NCBI RefSeq assembly: GCF_026339995.1 | Contig: NZ_JAPEPT010000005.1 | Coordinates: forward strand, 186,001 to 250,000 | Length of the DNA: 64,000 nucleotides | Origin: Streptomyces sp. NBC_01481 | GTDB lineage: Bacteria > Actinomycetota > Actinomycetes > Streptomycetales > Streptomycetaceae | Direction of reading: 5' to 3' | Shown here: positions 15,490 through 22,898 of the stretch, one piece after another | Position numbering within the stretch: the stretch's first letter is position 1 | How the letters are laid out: each line of letters opens with the position of its first letter | Position numbers and translations under genes: made by a program | The notes under the pieces: model-generated | The model's database searches: none | Told to the model about the DNA's origin: nothing | What the model saw: the letters and a program-made list of their open reading frames with translations, nothing else

Positions 15490-16930
15490 CGAGGTAGGCC
15501 TCCAGACCATGACGGCCGCCCTCGCGGCCGAAGCCCGACTCCTTGTAGCCGCCGAAGGGCGAGGTCGGGTCGAACTTGTTGAACGTGTTGGCCCACACGA
15601 CACCGGCCCGGAGCTTGCTCGCGACCGCGAGGATGCGGGAGCCCTTCTCCGTCCAGATGCCCGCCGACAGGCCGTACTGGCTGTTGTTGGCCTTGGCGAC
15701 CGCCTCGTCGGGCGTACGGAACGTCAGCACGGACAGGACCGGGCCGAAGATCTCGTCGCGCGCGATCCGGTGCGCCTGCGTGACGTTCGTGAACAGGGTC
15801 GGCGCGAACCAGTAGCCGGAGCTCGGCAGCTCGCACGGGGCGGACCAGCGCTCGGCGCCCTCCGCCTCGCCCGTCTCGGTCAGGGCCTTGATACGGGCCA
15901 GCTGCTCCGCGGAGTTGATCGCACCGATGTCGGTGTTCTTGTCCATCGGGTCGCCCAGGCGCAGCGTCGAGAGCCGGCGCTTGAGGGAGTCGAGCACCTC
16001 GTCCTCGATCGACTCCTGGACCAGCAGGCGGGAGCCCGCGCAGCAGACCTGGCCCTGGTTGAAGAAGATGCCGGAGACGATGCCCTCGACGGCCTGGTCG
16101 ATGGGTGCGTCGTCGAAGACGATGTTCGCGCCCTTGCCGCCCAGTTCGAGGGTGACCTTCTTGTCCGTACCGGCGATGGAACGCGCGATCTCCTTGCCGA
16201 CGGCGGTCGAGCCGGTGAAGGCGACCTTGTTGACGTCGGGGTGCTCGACGAGCGAGGCGCCGGTCTCGCCATATCCCGGAAGGATGTTGACGACGCCCTT
16301 GGGCAGGCCCGCCTGGCGGCAGATGTCCGCGAAGAAGAGGGCGGAGAGGGGGGTCGTCTCGGCGGGCTTCAGCACCACGGTGTTGCCGGTGGCGAGCGCC
16401 GGGGCGATCTTCCAGGCGAGCATCAGCAGCGGGAAGTTCCAGGGGATGACCTGGCCCGCGACGCCGAGGGGCCTCGGGTTCGCGCCGTAGCCGGCGTGGT
16501 CGAGCTTGTCGGCCCAGCCCGCGTAGTAGAAGAAGTGCGCCGCGACCAGGGGGAGGTCCGCGTCGCGGGTCTCCTTGATCGGCTTGCCGTTGTCGAGGGT
16601 CTCCAGGACGGCGAGCTCGCGCGAGCGCTCCTGGATGATCCGCGCGATACGGAAGAGGTACTTGGCACGCTCCTGGCCGGGCAGCGCCGACCACTTCTCG
16701 AACGCCTTGCGGGCCGCCTTCACGGCACGGTCCACGTCCTCGGCGCCGGCCTGGGCGACCTCGGCGAGGACCTCCTCGGTGGAGGGGGAGACGGTCTTGA
16801 AGACCTTGCCGTCGGCGGATTCGGTGAATTCGCCGTCGATGAACAGGCCGTACGACGGTGCGATGTCGACGATCGACCGCGACTCGGGTGCGGGCGCGTA
16901 TTCAAAAACGGATGCGGGTGCAGTTGCCAT
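15482..16930 (-). CDS. NAD-dependent aldehyde dehydrogenase (probable acetaldehyde oxidation)
   Basis: 482 residues. Full set of motifs: PWNFPLLML near 152, FTGSTAVGK near 228, ELGGKGANIVF with the general base Glu near 251, FFNQGQVCCAG with the catalytic Cys near 285, and EIFGPVLSV near 384. It starts 5 bp after the deoC stop, so it is co-transcribed with deoC. Since DeoC releases acetaldehyde, oxidation to acetate is the most sensible role here (inference from context). It belongs to the operon governed by the CTACGCGCGTAG palindrome ahead of deoC. Confidence 0.9.
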   Translation of the reverse strand: MATAPASVFEYAPAPESRSIVDIAPSYGLFIDGEFTESADGKVFKTVSPSTEEVLAEVAQAGAEDVDRAVKAARKAFEKWSALPGQERAKYLFRIARIIQERSRELAVLETLDNGKPIKETRDADLPLVAAHFFYYAGWADKLDHAGYGANPRPLGVAGQVIPWNFPLLMLAWKIAPALATGNTVVLKPAETTPLSALFFADICRQAGLPKGVVNILPGYGETGASLVEHPDVNKVAFTGSTAVGKEIARSIAGTDKKVTLELGGKGANIVFDDAPIDQAVEGIVSGIFFNQGQVCCAGSRLLVQESIEDEVLDSLKRRLSTLRLGDPMDKNTDIGAINSAEQLARIKALTETGEAEGAERWSAPCELPSSGYWFAPTLFTNVTQAHRIARDEIFGPVLSVLTFRTPDEAVAKANNSQYGLSAGIWTEKGSRILAVASKLRAGVVWANTFNKFDPTSPFGGYKESGFGREGGRHGLEAYLDV

Positions 16931-16935
16931 GGTGA

Positions 16936-17883
16936 TCAGTCCACCGTCACGTAGTCGGGGCCGGAGTAACGGCCGGTGGCGAGCTTCTGACGCTGCAGGA
17001 GCAGGTCGTTGAGCAGGCTCGACGCGCCGAAGCGGAACCAGTGGTTATGCAGCCAGTCTGCACCCACGGTCTCGTTGACCAGGACCAGGAACTTGATCGC
17101 GTCCTTGCTGGTGCGGATGCCGCCCGCGGGCTTCACGCCGACCTGGATGCCGGTCTGCGCGCGGTAGTCGCGCACCGCCTCCAGCATGAGCAGCGTGTTG
17201 GCGGGGGTGGCGTTGACCGCGACCTTGCCGGTCGAGGTCTTGATGAAGTCCGCGCCGGCGATCATGCCGAGCCAGGAGGCGCGGCGGATGTTGTCGTACG
17301 TGGAGAGCTCGCCGTTCTCGAAGATGACCTTCAGCCGGGCCGGGCCCGCGGCCTCCTTCACGGCGCGGATCTCCTCGAAGACCTTGAGATAGCGGCCCGA
17401 GAGGAAGGCGCCGCGGTCGATCACCATGTCGATCTCGTCGGCCCCGGCGGCGACGGCATCGCGGGTGTCCGCGAGCTTCACGTCGAGCGCGGCGCGGCCG
17501 GCCGGGAAGGCGGTGGCGACGGAGGCGACCTTGACGCCGGAGCCCTTGAGGGCCTCGGCGGCGATCGCGGCCATGTCGGGGTAGACACAGACCGCGGCGG
17601 TCGAGGGAGTGGTGCGGTCGGTCGGGTCGGGGTGGACGGCCTTGGCGGCGAGCGCCCGGACCTTGCCCGGGGTGTCCGCGCCTTCGAGCGTCGTCAGGTC
17701 GATCATCGAGATGGCCAGATCGATGGCGTACGCCTTGGCCGTGGTCTTGATCGAACGCGTACCGAGCCCTGCGGCGCGGGCCTCCAGGCCGACGGCGTCG
17801 ACGCCGGGCAGACCGTGGAGGAAGCGCCGCAGTGTGCTGTCGGACGCGGTCACGTCAGCGAATGCGGTGGGGATGGTGGGCAT
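16936..17883 (-). CDS. deoC: Deoxyribose-phosphate aldolase
   Basis: 315 residues from ATG 17883; a GTG six bases earlier is possible, while the longer open frame to 18000 runs through the operator and a repeat and is rejected. DeoC cleaves deoxyribose-5-phosphate to acetaldehyde and glyceraldehyde-3-phosphate. The Schiff-base lysine lies in GADFIKTSTGK and the second active-site Lys in GVKPAGGIRT. The length equals the long actinobacterial form. First gene of a deoC-dehydrogenase-paralogue operon; the shared palindrome is 20 bp upstream of the start. Confidence 0.93.
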   Translation of the reverse strand: MPTIPTAFADVTASDSTLRRFLHGLPGVDAVGLEARAAGLGTRSIKTTAKAYAIDLAISMIDLTTLEGADTPGKVRALAAKAVHPDPTDRTTPSTAAVCVYPDMAAIAAEALKGSGVKVASVATAFPAGRAALDVKLADTRDAVAAGADEIDMVIDRGAFLSGRYLKVFEEIRAVKEAAGPARLKVIFENGELSTYDNIRRASWLGMIAGADFIKTSTGKVAVNATPANTLLMLEAVRDYRAQTGIQVGVKPAGGIRTSKDAIKFLVLVNETVGADWLHNHWFRFGASSLLNDLLLQRQKLATGRYSGPDYVTVD

Positions 17884-17902
17884 GGTCACCAGATGAGCAT
17901 AT

Positions 17903-17914
17903 CTACGCGCGTAG
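17903..17914. promoter_or_regulatory. Shared operator palindrome CTACGCGCGTAG, site 2 (deoC operon)
   Basis: Perfect 12-bp palindrome 19 bp upstream of the deoC ATG, identical to the sites ahead of adenosine deaminase (5211) and purine nucleoside phosphorylase (22220). Confidence 0.7.
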
Positions 17915-17950
17915 CGGCCTGTACAGGGGGAGGGGTCGAGGGCTTGTCCC

Positions 17951-18148
17951 CCAGGCCCTGTCCGGCCGATCTTGCCGGGCTCGCGTGCCCTGGCACGCAC
18001 TCCCCCGTAGCCCTTCGGGCACGGGAGGTGCCCCCACGCTGCGTTGCGTCAGTCGCCGACGCTCCGCGTGGGCTCCATCCTCCGCCTTGCAGCTGCACGC
18101 ACCAGACCCCGCTTACTGATCCGGCCTGATCGACCGGACTGGACCTGG
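17951..18148. repeat. MITE-like element, copy 2 (198 bp)
   Basis: Same element as 8732-8956. Left end CCAGGCCCTGTCCGGCCGAT(C) and right end complementary with three mismatches; the inner part matches copy 1 but lacks about 27 bp around a C/G-run hairpin. With the operator it fills the 316-bp gap between deoC and the PH-domain gene; no gene seen there. Confidence 0.72.
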
Positions 18149-18199
18149 CGTGGGGTGGACCTGATCGGCCGGGCGGGGACGTACGGCAGAATCGGAGCC

Positions 18200-18835
18200 A
18201 TGACGAGTCCCCAGCAGCCCACCGAGCCCACCTACGCCGACCGGGTCTTCCGGTCGCCCGCCGGGATGGCCGGGGGAGTGCTGCTGCTCGCGCTCATCGG
18301 CTGGCTCGCCGGAGACGCGGTCGTACGGGGCGAGGGGCGCACGCCGTGGGCGGCCCTCGCCGGGGCGCTGTTCGCCGTCCCCCTGGTGGTCGCCTTCACG
18401 CTGCGGCCCGCGGTCTTCGCGAACGACGACCGGATGCGGGTCAGGAACCCCTTCCGGACGATCACGATTCCGTGGGCGGCCGTCGCGGATGTGCGGGCCG
18501 CGTACTCCAGCGAGGTCGTCACCCAGCAGGGTGCGAAGTACCAGCTCTGGGCCATCCCCGTCTCGTTGCGGGCGCGCAAGAGGGCCGCGCGACGCCCGCT
18601 CTCGCCCGCGAACGGCGCCACGCGCGGCCGGATGCCCACAGGCGCCGACTCCACCCACTCCTCGCCGCTGATGCCCGCGGCGGACCGGGCGATGGCGGAT
18701 CTGCGGGAGCTCATGGAGCGCAATGCGGGCAAGCCGGGTGCCAAGGGCGAGCCGCAGGTCCGCTGGGCGTACGAGATCGCGGCGCCCGCGGTGGCGGGTG
18801 CGGTGCTGCTGGTCATCCTGCTGGCGACGGGCTGA
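18200..18835 (+). CDS. PH-domain membrane protein
   Basis: 211 residues from ATG 18200. Two N-terminal transmembrane helices (GVLLLALIGWLAGD and LFAVPLVVAFTLRPAVF, about 25-85), a bacterial PH-like domain with the pattern RVRNPFRTITIPWAAVADVR near 95, and a last helix at the C-terminus (AGAVLLVILLATG). Matches the small PH-domain membrane proteins of actinobacteria of unknown function. Stands alone, convergent with the mutase gene. Confidence 0.85.
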   Translation: MTSPQQPTEPTYADRVFRSPAGMAGGVLLLALIGWLAGDAVVRGEGRTPWAALAGALFAVPLVVAFTLRPAVFANDDRMRVRNPFRTITIPWAAVADVRAAYSSEVVTQQGAKYQLWAIPVSLRARKRAARRPLSPANGATRGRMPTGADSTHSSPLMPAADRAMADLRELMERNAGKPGAKGEPQVRWAYEIAAPAVAGAVLLVILLATG

Positions 18836-18944
18836 CGCGCCGGCTGTGCCGGTCCGGGGCGCGGGCTGTTGGGCCCCCGCCCCGTCCCTTTCCGAAACCC
18901 TGACGGGACCGTGGCACTGATGCCCACGGGTCAGCGTCCCGGGG

Positions 18945-20585
18945 TCAGATGCCGGCGGCCTCCGCCAGATCCCGCTTGATCGCGTCCAGGACCTCGGCGG
19001 CCCGCTCGCGCGCGCTCCGGAGCTCGCTCGCCTCCGCGACCGGGACCACGACCTCCAGGTAGCACTTGAGCTTGGGCTCCGTGCCGCTCGGGCGGACGAT
19101 GACCCGCGCCTTGAACTCGCCGTCCAGGTAGTAGCGCAGGCCGTCCGTCGGCGGCAGCGTGGCCGTTCCCCGGTTCAGGTCCTCGGCCGAGACGATCCGC
19201 AGCCCGGCGAGCACCGTCGGCGGCTGCTCGCGCAGCCTGCGCATGGCGTTCGCGATGATGCTCAGATCCTCGACCCGCACGGACAACTGGTCGGTGCCGT
19301 GCAGCCCGTGCGCGACGGCGAGGTCGTCGAGCAGATCGGTGAGCGTGCGGCCCTGCTCCTTCAGCTCGGAGGCCAGCTCGGCGACGAGCAGCGCGGCGGT
19401 GATGCCGTCCTTGTCGCGTACGCCCTCGGGGTCGACGCAGTAGCCGAGCGCCTCCTCGTAGCCATAACGCAGACCCTCGACACGGGCGATCCACTTGAAG
19501 CCGGTCAGCGTCTCCTCGTACGGCAGCCCCGCCGCGTCGGCGATCCGGCCCAGCAGGGACGAGGAAACGATCGACTCGGCGAACGTGCCCCGTGCGCCCT
19601 TGTGGACGAGGTGTTCCGCCAGCAGCGCGCCGACCTCGTCGCCGCGGAGCATCTTCCAGTCCCCACCGTCCGGGACGGCGACGGCGCACCGGTCCGCGTC
19701 GGGGTCGTTGGCGATGACGATGTCGGGCCGGACCCGGCGGGCGGTCTCGAAGGCGAGATCCATCGCCCCCGGCTCCTCCGGGTTGGGGAACGAGACCGTC
19801 GGGAACGCCGGATCGGGCTCGGCCTGCTCCTGTACGAGGACGGGCTCGGCGAATCCGGCACGGGCGAAGGCGGCGGTCAGCACGTCCTTGCCGACGCCGT
19901 GCATGGCCGTGTAGACGACGCGGGCGGTGCGGGGGGAGCCGGTGGTAAGGACCGCGTCCGTACGCTCCAGATAGGCGTCCAGGACCTCGTCACCGAGGGT
20001 TTCCCAGCCGCTCTCGGCGCGCGGCACGTCGTCCAGACTCGCCACCGCGGCGATCTCCGCGGCGATCTCGGCGTCGGCGGGCGGCACGATCTGCGAGCCG
20101 TCGCCGAGGTAGACCTTGTAGCCGTTGTCGCGCGGCGGATTGTGGCTGGCGGTGACCTCGACCCCGGCCACCGCGCCGAGCTTCCTTATGGCGAACGCGA
20201 GCACGGGGGTCGGCAGCGGGCGCGGCAGCACGGCGGCGCGGAGCCCGGCGCCGACCATCACCGCGGCGGTGTCGCGCGCGAAGTCGACGGACTTGTACCG
20301 GGCGTCGTACCCGATGACGACAAGGCCGTCGCCCTGGCCCTTCGCCCTGAGATACGCGGCGAGCCCGGCGGCCGCCCGGATCACCACGGCCCGGTTCATC
20401 CGCATGGGCCCGGCCCCGAGCTCGCCGCGCAGCCCGGCCGTCCCGAACTCCAGCGTGCCGCCGAACCGCGCGGCGAGCTCGTCGACATCCTTCGCCTCGA
20501 TGAGCTTGCGGAGCTCGTCCCGGGTCTCACTGTCCGGGTCCTCCGCCAGCCACGCGCTGGCCCGCGCGATGAGGTCCTGCTGCAC
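18945..20585 (-). CDS. PGM2-like phosphohexo/pentomutase
   Basis: 546 residues from GTG 20585 (VQQDLIARAS), preceded by GAGAGGCGG. Alpha-D-phosphohexomutase superfamily: FGTAGLRGELGAGPMRMNR near 44, catalytic phosphoserine loop VEVTASHNPPRDNGYKVY near 145, metal-binding DPDADRCAV near 300 and the phosphate loop VRPSGTEPKLKCY near 500. The sequence pattern and length resemble eukaryotic PGM2, which acts as a phosphopentomutase. It is often annotated phosphomannomutase. With purine nucleoside phosphorylase as the next gene and deoC nearby and no DeoB seen, ribose/deoxyribose-1-phosphate mutase activity is likely (inference). Confidence 0.9.
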   Translation of the reverse strand: MQQDLIARASAWLAEDPDSETRDELRKLIEAKDVDELAARFGGTLEFGTAGLRGELGAGPMRMNRAVVIRAAAGLAAYLRAKGQGDGLVVIGYDARYKSVDFARDTAAVMVGAGLRAAVLPRPLPTPVLAFAIRKLGAVAGVEVTASHNPPRDNGYKVYLGDGSQIVPPADAEIAAEIAAVASLDDVPRAESGWETLGDEVLDAYLERTDAVLTTGSPRTARVVYTAMHGVGKDVLTAAFARAGFAEPVLVQEQAEPDPAFPTVSFPNPEEPGAMDLAFETARRVRPDIVIANDPDADRCAVAVPDGGDWKMLRGDEVGALLAEHLVHKGARGTFAESIVSSSLLGRIADAAGLPYEETLTGFKWIARVEGLRYGYEEALGYCVDPEGVRDKDGITAALLVAELASELKEQGRTLTDLLDDLAVAHGLHGTDQLSVRVEDLSIIANAMRRLREQPPTVLAGLRIVSAEDLNRGTATLPPTDGLRYYLDGEFKARVIVRPSGTEPKLKCYLEVVVPVAEASELRSARERAAEVLDAIKRDLAEAAGI

Positions 20586-20846
20586 GGTTGGTCCGCCTCT
20601 CGTGTGGTTTGGTCGCCCGGCCATTCTGGACGGACGTCCGCGTGTGCGGGGCGAGGTGGGGCGGATGCATGGCTAGTTCCCCGCCCCGCCCGTGCCCGGC
20701 TGTATCGATGTGCGGCTCCGCGGCGTGGGGGCTGCGCCCCGGGGCCCCGGCCGATCTGCCCCGGCGTGGGGCCCGCGCCCGGATACCTGGCGCTCCGGTG
20801 GCTTCGCCTCGGAGCGTTGGGCGTTTCGGGGTGCCGTGGCGCGGCG

Positions 20847-20907
20847 GGGGGCTTGTTCCCCCACCCCGCCCTCCCCCTACGGCCTGGCGGCCGTGGGAGG
20901 TACCCCC
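20847..20907. repeat. R3 repeat copy 1 (61 bp identical to 25455-25515)
   Basis: Begins GGGGGCTTGTTCCCCCACCC and ends in GAGGTACCCCC. Identical over 61 bp to 25455-25515, and both are followed by a G-rich/C-rich hairpin and CCCCTGG. Related but shorter versions lie at 34797 and 63190. It contains internal hairpin arms (GGGGG...CCCCC; GGCCTGGCGGCC). Confidence 0.75.
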
Positions 20908-21020
20908 TTCCCGAACCGGGGCTGCGCCCCGGACCCCTGGGAGGAGGGGGTTTCGCGGGGGCTGCGCCCCCACACCCCCGATGCTCCGGCGGCTCCGCCG
21001 CGGAGCCTCCGGCCGTTCCC

Positions 21021-21098
21021 GCGTTTCCAGCGGTCGTGGTGAGCGTGGGCCAGCGGGTGTTGGTGGTTGCTGCCCGGCGGGTGGCTTCGCGGGCGAAC
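21021..21098. repeat. R2 repeat, copy a
   Basis: Intergenic repeat with core TTGGTGGTTGCTGCCCGGCG and ending in CGCGGGCGAAC. It is followed by CCGCGCACCACAGCCCGTC, shared with copy d at 25945. Confidence 0.65.
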
Positions 21099-21118
21099 TG
21101 CCGCGCACCACAGCCCGT

Positions 21119-21247
21119 CCGGTGGGGAGGGGCGGTGCAGGGTCGTCCCCGCGTTTCCAGCGTCCGTGGTGAGCGTGGCCAGGGGGCGTTGGTGGTTGCT
21201 CTCCGGTGGGTGGTTTCGCGGGCGAACCCCCGATTGGCGGCCAACAC
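21119..21247. repeat. R2 repeat, copy b (extended form)
   Basis: Extended copy of about 129 bp, nearly identical to 25739-25869, including flanks GGGGAGGGGCGGT and CCCCCGATTGGCGGCCAACA. Confidence 0.68.
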
Positions 21248-21363
21248 GCGACCCGGAACCCGCGCCGTGCGGCGGGCCCGCGCAACGGACGCCAAGACCC
21301 GCACCGCGCGGCACCGGCGCACCCCCGACCCCGCACCCCAAAGCCCCCGCTGGAGCCGGACCG

Positions 21364-22194
21364 TCAGATCCGGTCCAGCACCCGCGTCAGCAGCTCGCCC
21401 ATCCGCGCCGCCGAATCCCGGCCCGCCTGCAGCACTTCCTCGTGGTTCAGCGGCTCGCCCGTAAGCCCCGCCGCCAGGTTCGTGACCAGGGAGATGCCGA
21501 GCACCTCCGCGCCCGCCTCGCGCGCCGCGATCGCCTCGAGGACCGTTGACATGCCGACCAGGTCGCCGCCCATGACGCGGACCATGTTGATCTCGGCCGG
21601 CGTCTCGTAGTGCGGGCCGGGGAACTGGACGTACACGCCCTCCTCCAGCGACGCGTCGATCTCCTTGCACAGCGCCCGCAGCCGCGGCGAGTACAGGTCC
21701 GTCAGGTCCACGAAGTTCGCGCCGATGATCGGCGACGCCGCCGTCAGGTTGATGTGGTCGCTGATCAGCACCGGCTGCCCGGGGCGCATGCCCTCGCGCA
21801 GACCGCCGCAGCCGTTCGTCAGCACGACGGTCTTGCAGCCCGCGGCCACCGCGGTGCGCACCCCGTGCGAGACCGCGGCCACGCCACGGCCCTCGTAGAA
21901 GTGCGTACGGCCCAGGAAGACCAGCACGCGCTTCACGCCGATGCGGTACGAGCGGACCGTGCCGCCGTGGCCCTCGACCGCCGGCGGCGGGAAGCCTGGC
22001 AGTTCGGTGACCGGGAACTCGGCCTCGGGCGTACCGAGCGCGTCGGCGGCCGGTGCCCAGCCGGAGCCCATCACCAGGGCTACGTCATGCGTCTCGGCGC
22101 CGGTCAGCTCGCGCAGGCGCGCGGCGGCGGCGTCGGCTGCGGCGTGGGGGTCGGCGCTAACGCCGTTGAGGTCCGGATTCACAGATGCGTTCAC
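21364..22194 (-). CDS. Purine nucleoside phosphorylase
   Basis: 276 residues. Cleaves inosine, guanosine and their deoxy forms to base and (deoxy)ribose-1-phosphate. Motifs of the trimeric type: VMGSGWAPAAD near 40, the phosphate-binding GRTHFYEGRG near 94, NGCGGLREG near 124, GPHYETPAEINMVR near 193 and GGDLVGMSTVLE near 208. Starts at ATG 22194, 25 bp after the shared operator palindrome. It lies upstream of the PGM2-like mutase on the same strand, though a 778-bp repeat region separates them. Confidence 0.93.
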   Translation of the reverse strand: MNASVNPDLNGVSADPHAAADAAAARLRELTGAETHDVALVMGSGWAPAADALGTPEAEFPVTELPGFPPPAVEGHGGTVRSYRIGVKRVLVFLGRTHFYEGRGVAAVSHGVRTAVAAGCKTVVLTNGCGGLREGMRPGQPVLISDHINLTAASPIIGANFVDLTDLYSPRLRALCKEIDASLEEGVYVQFPGPHYETPAEINMVRVMGGDLVGMSTVLEAIAAREAGAEVLGISLVTNLAAGLTGEPLNHEEVLQAGRDSAARMGELLTRVLDRI

Positions 22195-22219
22195 GCCGAC
22201 GAGGGTAGCCGCTCATTTC

Positions 22220-22231
22220 CTACGCGCGTAG
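22220..22231. promoter_or_regulatory. Shared operator palindrome CTACGCGCGTAG, site 3 (purine nucleoside phosphorylase)
   Basis: Third identical 12-bp palindrome, 25 bp upstream of the phosphorylase ATG and in the 102-bp gap after the cyclotransferase gene. Confidence 0.7.
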
Positions 22232-22296
22232 ATGACGCAGCGCACGGTCTTCGGATCGTTGCCTTGTCGTTTCCCACGAACGCGACGGTAAACGCA

Positions 22297-22734
22297 TCAG
22301 CAAGGCCGCTTCCGCAGCTCCATCACATAGTCGTGCGGAGCGCCCGCCGAGTCCGCCGCGTCGGCCAGTTCGCCCAGGTACCGCGCTGACGGCAGCCCGC
22401 CCTCGTATCCGTTCAGCACGTACACCCAGGCCGGCTCCTCGCCGTCCAGGGTGTCCACCCGGACCCGCATGCGCCGGTAGATGTCCAGGCCGACACCCTC
22501 CCAGCGGTCCATCGAGTCCTCGTCCATCGGGGCGATGTCGTACAACGCGACGAAGACCTGGGAGCGCGGCGCCTCCACGATCGTGGCCAGTGCCCCCTCC
22601 CAGCCCATCTGCTCCCCGCCGAAGGTCAGCCGCCAGCCGTTGAGCCAGCCGGTGCCGCGCAGCGGGGAGTGCGGGGCGCGGCGGGACATCAGCCGCGCGT
22701 CGAGGTTGCCGGCGTACGCGGCGTAGAGCGACAT
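22297..22734 (-). CDS. Gamma-glutamylcyclotransferase-fold protein
   Basis: 145 residues from ATG 22734 (MSLYAAYAGNLD); the frame extends upstream but the conserved YAAYGSNL-like opening marks the start. The sequence follows the family: small N-terminal YAAYAGNLDARLM substrate loop, then GWRLTFGG, and VALYDIAPMDEDSMDRWEGV with the conserved acidic residue. Members release 5-oxoproline from gamma-glutamyl compounds, but the substrate of this actinobacterial version is not known; the usual SN of YGSNL reads GN. Confidence 0.82.
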   Translation of the reverse strand: MSLYAAYAGNLDARLMSRRAPHSPLRGTGWLNGWRLTFGGEQMGWEGALATIVEAPRSQVFVALYDIAPMDEDSMDRWEGVGLDIYRRMRVRVDTLDGEEPAWVYVLNGYEGGLPSARYLGELADAADSAGAPHDYVMELRKRPC

Positions 22735-22898
22735 GGGATCGAGGGTACGGGAGGGGCGCGGGTGGTTGCGGTTCCCCGATGAAGGGACCCGGGGCGAGGG
22801 CACTTGAACCGTGCGGGACAATGGAGGACGTACTGCAGTCCAAAGGGGCCACCCCCCGAACCCCGGCAGAACGAACGAGAGCGCGAGGCGTAACCCCA

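Larger units (their letters stand above)
20586..21363. other. 778-bp gene-free, repeat-filled region
   Basis: No credible gene. It contains the 61-bp R3 repeat (20847-20907) followed by a GGGGCTGCGCCCC-type hairpin, and two copies of the R2 repeat (21021-21098 and 21119-21247). Open frames here are translations of the repeats. Confidence 0.65.

Noticed and set aside
16936..18000. deoC open frame extended to 18000
   Set aside because: The extension passes through the operator palindrome and the MITE-like repeat; homologous sequence begins at ATG 17883.
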